A stretch of 64,000 nt of DNA from Neckera pumila. Taxonomy: Eukaryota; Streptophyta; Bryopsida; Hypnales; Neckeraceae. The stretch covers positions 14,200,501 to 14,264,500 of the forward strand of contig OZ018417.1 in NCBI GenBank assembly GCA_963969595.1. Reading direction: 5' to 3'. The first letter of the stretch is position 1, and every line of letters begins with the position of its first letter. Under the pieces are notes generated by a model. That model did no database searches. It saw nothing but the letters and a program-made list of their open reading frames with translations, and was not told where the DNA came from. Shown piece by piece: positions 57,414-64,000 of the stretch. A program made the translations under genes and the position numbers.

Positions 57414-59810
57414 ATGAGGAAGTTTCGTACATGCTTGGTGACCCTTCTGGGACTATGGATGCTCGTCATAGCTGAGAGGACTGAAGCCATTTCAACTGAT
57501 CCAAATCAGTCCGACTCTCTCCACATTGTTCATATGGAGAACTCTTTCACTGGTTCCACGAAGGACGTCTCTACAGACCGCCATTTGCATTTGTACAGCA
57601 ACTTGTTGGGGTCCATGCGGCAAGAGGTGAACACGATAATTTCTTCCGAGACCAACGCATCAACAGCGCAGCCGGTACACATTTACCGCCACGCCTTGCA
57701 TGGATTTTCAGCCCAACTGACGGATGAGGAGGCGGAGGTTCTTCGAAACACGAAGGGAGTGCTTGGTGTGCACCGTGATCAAGTACGACAATTGCAAACG
57801 ACCCACACTCCCGAGTTTCTGGGCCTGAGTGACACCCAAGGGCTGTGGCCCCAGACTGGATACGGAGAGGACGTGATTGTCGGTGTTTTAGACACGGGCG
57901 TGTGGCCGGAAAGCGCCAGCTACAACGACTTTGGCTTGGGTCCCGTGCCCGCTCGCTGGAAGGGTCTCTGCGAGACGGGGCAGAACTTCCAGGCCTCGCA
58001 TTGCAACCAGAAGCTGATCGGCGCCCGCTATTACTCTCGCGGATATGAACTTCACTTCGGGAGCCTGAACGAAACTAAGGAGTCGAAGTCGCCGCGCGAT
58101 ACCGCGGGCCATGGCAGTCACACGTCGTCGACGGCCGCGGGTGCGGCGGTCGCGAACGCCAACTTGTTGGGATTCGCCAATGGCACAGCGCGAGGGATGG
58201 CCACCAAAGCGCGCATTGCCATGTACAAGGTTTGTTGGGACGACTTGTGCGTGGACTCCGACATCGCAGCTGGGTTCGACCAGGCCGTGGCGGACGGCGT
58301 GGACGTGATTTCGGTCTCACTTGGTGGTGGGGTGACGAGCTTGCCGCAGGACAGCATAGCAATTGGGGCATTCGGGGCGATGAAGAAGGGCATCTTCGTC
58401 TCGTGCGCAGCTGGAAATAGGGGACCTGAGCCGCTCACGGTCTCCAATGTTGCGCCCTGGGTGACCACCGTCGCTGCTAGCACTGTGGACCGCACTTTCC
58501 CCGCCAGCGTCCATCTCGGCAACGGGAAAACAGCCCCCGGAGTTTCACTCTACCGGTACGCGGGTCACACTGAAGACGAGAAGGTTCACGATTTGGTCTA
58601 CGGCGCGGACGTCGTTCTGAAACACGTGAACGCCACCGACGGCGCAATCTGTTTGGCTGGTGCATTGGATCCCACGCTTGTGAAAGGCAAGATTGTGTTC
58701 TGTATAAGCGGAGGGAACATCCTCGCCGCGAAAGGCGAGGTCGTGAAAGACGCAGGCGGCTTCGGTATGGTGGTGGCGAATGGTCCCCAGACTGGAGAAA
58801 CTTTGCCTGCCGTTAGCTATGTCTTGCCAGCGACCACGGTGGGCGACAAAGCGGGCGTCATGATCCTCCACTACATAAACTCCACGAAATTGCCCGTTGC
58901 GAAATTTGCATTTGGGCACCACGGCGGGACGGTACTCAACGTGAAGCATTCCCCTGCGGTGGCACAGTTCTCGTCACGGGGTCCGAATTCCTTGACGCTC
59001 AAAGTCCTGAAACCCGACATCACGGCGCCTGGCGTGAACATTCTCGCGGCCTGGACGGGTCGAGTGGGCCCCACGGGTCAGCCTTCAGACCACAGGAAAG
59101 TGGCGTTCAACATCATCTCGGGAACCTCGATGTCGTGTCCCCATGTGAGCGGATTGGGAGCCTTGTTGAAATCCGCCCACCCGTACTGGAGCCCTGCTGC
59201 GATCAAGTCCGCCATGATGACCACCGCCGGCGTGGTTGACAATAGCAACAGCGGCATTACCGACGAAGCCACAGGAAAACCCACGGATCCCTTCAAATAC
59301 GGCTCTGGCCATGTGTGCCCCGAGCAAGCTGTGAGTCCTGGCTTGGTCTACGACATGGGCAGCGAGGACTACGTGCTGTTCTTGTGCGCCATGGGATACT
59401 CCTATTACCAAATCAAGATCTTCGCGGGGGAAGGGGTCTACTGTCCCGTGGAGGGGAAGCCCCGGGTGGAGGATATGAATTATCCGTCGTTTTCAGCGGT
59501 TTACAATGTGCTGGAGAATGCGACGCTGACGCCCGTCACGTTCAACAGGACGGTGACGAATGTGGGAGACGCGAATTCCACGTACAGGGCAACAATTGTG
59601 GCACCGGAAGAGGTTTCCATTTCCGTGCATCCCAAGGAACTCACCTTCAGGAAGGTGAATGAGAAGAAGCAGTTTACGCTCACGGTTGTGGGGACCAAGA
59701 GGTTGGTGGATTCTGTGGAGGGGGCTAATTCGACGGTGTTTGGGTCGATCCAGTGGTCAGATGGAAAGCATGTGGTGCAGAGCCCGATTGGAACTACTGT
59801 TCTCAAGTAG
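57414..59810 (+). CDS. Subtilisin-like serine protease (plant subtilase), intronless
   Basis: 798 residues, a usual size for plant subtilases (S8A). A signal peptide (MRKFRTCLVTLLGLWMLVIA, cleavage probably near residue 25) points to secretion to the apoplast. The inhibitor-I9 prodomain (about 35-135) ends at TTHTPEFLGL. The catalytic triad is visible: Asp160 in GVLDTGVWPES, His233 in GHGSHTSSTAAG and Ser572 in GTSMSCPHVSG, with the oxyanion Asn335 in CAAGNRGP. A PA-type insert (about 380-500) lies between Asn and Ser, and the C-terminal fibronectin-III-like domain (about 690-798) has NRTVTNVG. ATG 57414 is chosen because the frame upstream has no other ATG and it gives a clean signal peptide. 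The reading frame is whole and GC-rich, with no repeats. Substrate unknown; maturation is by self-removal of the prodomain in this family. Confidence 0.96.
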   Translation: MRKFRTCLVTLLGLWMLVIAERTEAISTDPNQSDSLHIVHMENSFTGSTKDVSTDRHLHLYSNLLGSMRQEVNTIISSETNASTAQPVHIYRHALHGFSAQLTDEEAEVLRNTKGVLGVHRDQVRQLQTTHTPEFLGLSDTQGLWPQTGYGEDVIVGVLDTGVWPESASYNDFGLGPVPARWKGLCETGQNFQASHCNQKLIGARYYSRGYELHFGSLNETKESKSPRDTAGHGSHTSSTAAGAAVANANLLGFANGTARGMATKARIAMYKVCWDDLCVDSDIAAGFDQAVADGVDVISVSLGGGVTSLPQDSIAIGAFGAMKKGIFVSCAAGNRGPEPLTVSNVAPWVTTVAASTVDRTFPASVHLGNGKTAPGVSLYRYAGHTEDEKVHDLVYGADVVLKHVNATDGAICLAGALDPTLVKGKIVFCISGGNILAAKGEVVKDAGGFGMVVANGPQTGETLPAVSYVLPATTVGDKAGVMILHYINSTKLPVAKFAFGHHGGTVLNVKHSPAVAQFSSRGPNSLTLKVLKPDITAPGVNILAAWTGRVGPTGQPSDHRKVAFNIISGTSMSCPHVSGLGALLKSAHPYWSPAAIKSAMMTTAGVVDNSNSGITDEATGKPTDPFKYGSGHVCPEQAVSPGLVYDMGSEDYVLFLCAMGYSYYQIKIFAGEGVYCPVEGKPRVEDMNYPSFSAVYNVLENATLTPVTFNRTVTNVGDANSTYRATIVAPEEVSISVHPKELTFRKVNEKKQFTLTVVGTKRLVDSVEGANSTVFGSIQWSDGKHVVQSPIGTTVLK

Positions 59811-60685
59811 AGTGACTGCTTGCAACCCAGTTGTTCACTTGTGCTCTTCAATGAAGGGGCATTTACTGTTGTAGTAAGCTGTGATTTAGTAACCGATCTG
59901 TACAGATAATAAAGCTAATGAGCGTAGGAGATAGCCTCCAACGCGGAGAAAGGAAATCACCAGAGTTAAACTCTTGGTGTTTACATCAAGTGCCATTTAA
60001 GTCACGCAAAATGGCAGCCTTTCTATCTTCACCACCTTTGCGGTGAGAGGTCCACAGAAGTCTGTGGCGGGCCATGCCTGCGTGGAAATAAAGTTCACTT
60101 ACCAGCCTACTAAATTGATTTGATGAAGCCACATCATTTTCGACCGACCTAGTCTTAGTATATGGTCGCAGAACGTCATTACAAAAAAAGGGTACAAAAT
60201 TGTAAGGTCCTGTTTAACAAACACCCGAGGTCGCAACTTCTTCACTGGGACATAGTTTGAATGTGTGACAAGTGCGTTGCAGTCCATGATATTGTGGCAA
60301 GTGTGCAGGATGGTCTTGAATGTCATGATAAAGAGGTATGAGTGTAGGTGTCCCATACCCGACTGTCAGTGCAGAGCTTGCGTCAATGCCTATGTACAAG
60401 TTTTTGTCTGGGGCAGTATCCTGTAAGCCTGTGCGTTGCCCATGTTCAGGTAGTGTGTTAATACCATGAACCTACAAAAGTCTATCTGGACGGTTTTCAC
60501 GTGGCTCTTGCATCCTCCTCCAGAACCCTAACATGGACACACAAATACCGAACGTGATTCCCAGTTCCTACAGGGTTGTCTAGCATGATCGTGGTGGAGC
60601 TTTGAAGTGTCCAGCTGATCTTGGTTGAAGTTAGGCAGCGGGTAACTTTCAGTTGGAAAGAGAGAAGCAAACAAGCTAGAGGGTC
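59811..60685 (+). other. 3' region of the subtilase and spacer to the lipase gene
   Basis: AATAAA at 59908-59913, about 100 bp after the stop, is a likely polyadenylation signal. The rest is unique-looking spacer. Short ORFs on both strands lack any recognisable domain. The last 100 bp or so should include the leader of the lipase gene. Confidence 0.5.
59908..59913 (+). terminator. Polyadenylation signal of the subtilase
   Basis: AATAAA lies 98 bases after the stop codon, in the text GATAATAAAGC. Position and exact hexamer support the call. Confidence 0.6.
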
Positions 60686-61929
60686 ATGGAATTGTACATG
60701 AGAGAAAGATTGGTGTTGGTGTTGCTGATGTTGTTGACGGGTATGGGTTTTAATGCTGCAGCAGCTGTTGAGTTTCCAGTGCCCAAGTGCAATCCTGGCG
60801 TTCGGGGACTCGTACACAGACACGGGAGAGCTTATCCAGTCCTTCACTGGAGCTCAAGGTTTTGACGCCGCTGAGAGGCTTCCATACGGCATCACTTACT
60901 TCGGTCGCCCAGTTGATCGAAACAGCGATGGAAGGCTCATCATCGACTTTCTCTGTAAGTTGTACAAATTCCAATAGGGGTGTTAAAGTGCAAGATGTGC
61001 GTTCTGCAATGTGAGGGTTAGTACTTTGACAACAATTGGGGGTTCAGAACCATTTACCACTCAATATAGAAAGAAAGATGAGAATTGCTTAGTCACAACT
61101 AATCACTCCTACTGTCTCGAAAGAGAAGAGAAAAACAAAAGCGAAGAATTAATAATCCATGGCTGAACTATTCAAATCTCGAGCTCCAAGTTGTTAAATT
61201 ACAACCCTGGTGGGAAGAATTAAAACATATTTTTCGTGGAAAACGAAAAGTCTTACTTTTGTTGGTTCGACGTTTTTGTTCTCTTGCAGGTCAAGCATTC
61301 GGACTTCGTCTTCTGAACCCCTACTTCGAGAATATCGCACCCGATTTTCGACAGGCGATCAATTTTGCAACAGCAACTTCGAGAGTGCGGCCTGAGGATC
61401 TAGGAGCTGCACCCTTCTATTTGGGACTCCAAGTAAACCAAGCCATCCGCTTTTACAATAGATCTCTCCACGCACCTCCCCGAGCTTTAGGTAATCGATT
61501 CATCCTTTCTCTTGGTTTCTTCAAGTTACAACATTACCTGTAGGCTAATTCGTACTGTAAAGTACCCAGAGGAGAAACCCAGCATTCTACAGGTTTTCTT
61601 TCCTCTAGGCTTTGATGCTTCGGGGACGCCTTGGAGATCCCTTGCGGGTGAAGACCTCAAACTTGGCTTCAGGGTGCTCTTTGAGGACCCTCATAAATCA
61701 CAGAGTCATTAAGCAGGCCTCTATACTACTACTGTCCCATGCAGTGAATTAATGTAGGCATTGTCTGCTCTTAGTCCCACAACCTGCGTTCTTCAGCAAG
61801 CTCGGGCTCTACTTCATATTTGATGGAGTGAACGACATCAGCTTTGCCATTCAAGCAAAATCTACCAAGGACAGAATCAGGAGCGTCATCCTTCCAGAAA
61901 TTGTTTCCAATGTCTCTCTTGCTATCACC
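60686..61929 (+). CDS. GDSL esterase/lipase, first three exons (5' frame broken)
   Basis: Exon 1 (to 60954) encodes block I AFGDSYTDTGE with the nucleophile Ser, then GRPVDRNSDGRLIIDFL. Exon 2 (61290-61490) encodes QAFGLRLLNPYFENI and INFATATSRV. Exon 3 (61775-61929) encodes FFSKLGLYFIFDGVNDISFA, block III with the Asn. Introns are GTAAGT..TTGCAG (335 bp) and GTAATC..CTTAG (284 bp). Exon phases join without a break, and exon 3 ends before GTGAGT. The family hydrolyses ester bonds of lipids or acetylated sugars, usually outside the cell. Two ATGs compete. ATG 60686 gives a good signal peptide (RLVLVLLMLLTGMGF) but in a frame one step from block I. ATG 60753 is in frame with block I but gives no signal peptide. 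A single-base frameshift near 60790 is likely. The catalytic Asp/His exons should lie beyond the window, past the insertion at 62143. Confidence 0.85.
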
Positions 61930-62142
61930 GTGAGTAGTTCCCTCTTTCAGTTAAATTTTTAACCTGATCAAAACCCAGGGCCAAGAGGTATTTTAGTAAA
62001 CCTAGTCATGCTACAATTTTGTAGAGATTACATTACTCAAATGGCATTACAATTGGCGAGTTTTAATGTGCTTAGGATTTCTAGAATCATTCCAATTGGG
62101 TGTTTCTACTAGTGCTCCAGTTGATTTCAGTTTTGTATTACA
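61930..62142 (+). other. Start of intron 3 of the GDSL gene
   Basis: The intron begins GTGAGT after the codon for Thr in NVSLAIT. No acceptor or further exon was found before retroelement G begins at 62143. The next expected block (GGR..HN.G..GC in this family) is absent from the window. Confidence 0.7.
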
Positions 62143-63097
62143 TGGATCTTTTAAGAAATAGAGGAATATAATATAAAACAACCCAATGTTGTCAGTCGCT
62201 AAATTCCAGCATCTACTAGGCCCACCCATTTGCCACGATCTTAGCAACCTTTTAGCATCATGGCAATGCACTTAAAAAGGAGACACGCCAAGTGTGTGGT
62301 TTAGCATGGGTCTATCCACGCTTTACCAATTTAGTCTCAATAAACTTTGAAAAATCACAAAAAATTCATTTCTTTTCAAAATGTCTTCATTCTACTTGCA
62401 AAGGACTTCTCTCCAACTTTTCAATCTTCCCAAAATATGAAAGTTGATAAATAGCTTCTAAAAAATATCTAGATAGAGAATGTGGATGGTAATAGGGTGA
62501 TCTATTTTAAATAGTTGAAGTTGATTATGTAGTAACAAGTTGTCAGTGTGAAAGTCAAGTTTAGTATATTTGTATCGTTCCCAAAAAGTAACAACCCCAA
62601 TGGGATTGTCAATTTTATAGTAGCAAGGTTTATTCACAAGAATTTTGTAATGGAATAGAAATATAATGAATAAACATATGAATTATAAAGCCAATCATTG
62701 GCTAATACAAAAAACATAAATATATAGACAAATGTCACATAGAAGTTTCTTATTTCAAAAAAACTTAAGTACAAAAAGAATTGCAAAGGAGACAAGTAAT
62801 CACTACAAGCTCAAAAGAAAAGTGAAAGATAAATCGACCTAAGGCATTGTGCAAGATGGCCCTACATATCCTAGAATACAAATATTATTATATCTATTTG
62901 ATAGTCTTCCTTTTTGAAGTCTATTTATCCATTCTTCTTTTTTCTACAACTTTTTCTATTTGACTATTAGTCTTTTTTACATTAAAATGAAAATTAAGTC
63001 TAATTGACCTTATAAAACTAAATTGAGACAACTTTCCTACAACTATTCACATCATAAGATAAACTATTAAAATTTTCAATAAAAAAATAAGACTACA
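62143..63097 (-). repeat. LTR of retroelement G, copy 2, inside the GDSL intron
   Basis: Collinear with 4057-5010, about 97-98% identical by eye. It starts TGGATCTTTTAAG on the plus strand and ends GACTACA, before a tract that reads GGCGGCTA (one change from GGGGGCTA) on the minus strand. It lies in antisense orientation to the GDSL gene. Confidence 0.75.
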
Positions 63098-64000
63098 TAG
63101 CCGCCTATTTAGGCTTTTGACGTCCTCATCAAAAGTAACACTTCTTAATTCAATTAGGTCCCATATTCTTTGGTTTTGATGAATTTTATATACTTTGATT
63201 AATCTTTTTATCAAGTCATTTTTATCCACTACAAGAATTAATAGTATTATATGAAGCTTAATGTACTTCTACTTTATTATATCAAGCACTATAGCCTTTT
63301 AAACTTGTATTTAGAAGATACTTCTACACCATTTGTCTCATTTTCTTTCACAGTCATAGTCACATATTGATTCCTTTCTATTATAGGTTGGAGTTTAGCA
63401 TTTGAAGAAGAATTTAAGATTGTCCAAATTTTAATGATGGAAAGCATGTAAAAGTCTTTTGCACTTTGAAATTAAAACTTCAAGATGTAGCGATATACTT
63501 TTTCCCATCATTGTCTTTGTTTTTGGAACAACATATTGATTTCCCCCAACCTATGTAATCATACTTTATAGAATTTATTTTGTATTTTAGTATTGGTATT
63601 GTTCTTTGAAATTTCATCTCATTTTTTGTAGTATATGAAAATACAATGTGAATTTTTCTTGAACAACTCAATTCTTTTGTGCACTTCTAATAATTCAATT
63701 ATACATTGATGTGGTTTCACGTGGATGATGAAATTCTTGTATATTTCCAAATAGTTAAAATTTATATCATTTTGAATTTTCTATTAATTTCTATGCTGGC
63801 ATCATTCATCTTAATATGAATCTTTGCAAAATTTTGAAATTCAAATATGCATAAAATTATTTCTAAAATCAAACTATTGGATCTCCATCAAAGACCATTA
63901 TTATTTTTGAACTCAAGATAATAAGAATAATAAACTTTTATTTAGAAATATAAATTCTTTTGCCTCATTAGTAATTGTAAAACATATTTGATTGATATTT
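63098..64000 (-). mobile_element. Interior of retroelement G, copy 2 (runs off the window)
   Basis: Collinear with 5011-5914 up to the last base of the window. It has the same unrecognised 63-codon minus-strand frame (63480-63671). The far LTR and the target duplication are outside the window. Confidence 0.7.

Noticed and set aside
57845..59851. Many overlapping ORFs on both strands inside the subtilase
   Set aside because: They are shadow frames of a GC-rich coding sequence.

Overview
The window looks like a stretch of a large, repeat-rich land-plant nuclear genome. The evidence is a plant-type subtilase, a plant GDSL esterase/lipase with GT-AG introns, plant-style Ty3/gypsy retrotransposons, CACTA and Mutator-like DNA elements, and intergenic DNA that is far more AT-rich than the genes. 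Nothing visible fixes the lineage; a lycophyte, fern, bryophyte or gymnosperm is possible. Only two host genes are convincing, both near the right end: an intronless secreted subtilase (57414-59810) and the first three exons of a GDSL lipase (60686-61929).

Left part (1-7 kb): copies of a DNA-element family whose ends read TTAA-CCCCTAAAG (right half at 1-472, a fold-back of two left ends at 558-1097, a 5'-truncated copy at 6295-6957), plus a minus-oriented LTR retroelement 'G' (LTR 4057-5010, interior onward). A second copy of G lies at 62143-64000 inside intron 3 of the GDSL gene.

Centre (7-38 kb): a nested retrotransposon complex. Element A (LTR 8315-10742, primer site, gag, zinc knuckles, protease) is split in its protease by element B. 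B is bounded by LTRs 15788-16576 and 34734-35523 with a 5-bp target duplication GGGAT. B carries gag, protease, RT, RNase H, integrase and a long 3' region of unknown ORFs. B is in turn interrupted by: C, a 3.6-kb solo-LTR-like unit (17906-21544, TSD ATGAG) with a 682-codon ORF broken only by stop codons; D, a Mutator-like element (23447-24779, 10-bp TSD); and two non-autonomous CACTA elements, E1 (28967-30212, TSD ATA) and E2 (31980-33892, TSD AAA). A's RT remnant is ended by a minus-oriented LTR H (36228-38411), full of an 11-bp palindrome, which abuts a CACTA-type element F (from 38454).

Right-centre (38-57 kb): F with a TTAA element inside it (40144-41096), a perfect 54-bp-arm hairpin split by a 1.2-kb insertion with a 10-bp TSD (42157-43491), a 240-bp inverted repeat pair (44897-45137 / 46787-47022), another TTAA element (48145-49075), small fold-back elements, minisatellites and otherwise unassigned DNA. 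A 704-bp CACTA MITE (56486-57189, TSD AGG) sits about 220 bp upstream of the subtilase start.

The strongest candidates for something not routinely described are the TTAA-flanked family (piggyBac-like termini in a plant), the solo LTR with a long ORF, and the split hairpin. All function statements are from family knowledge and motif reading; no searches were run.
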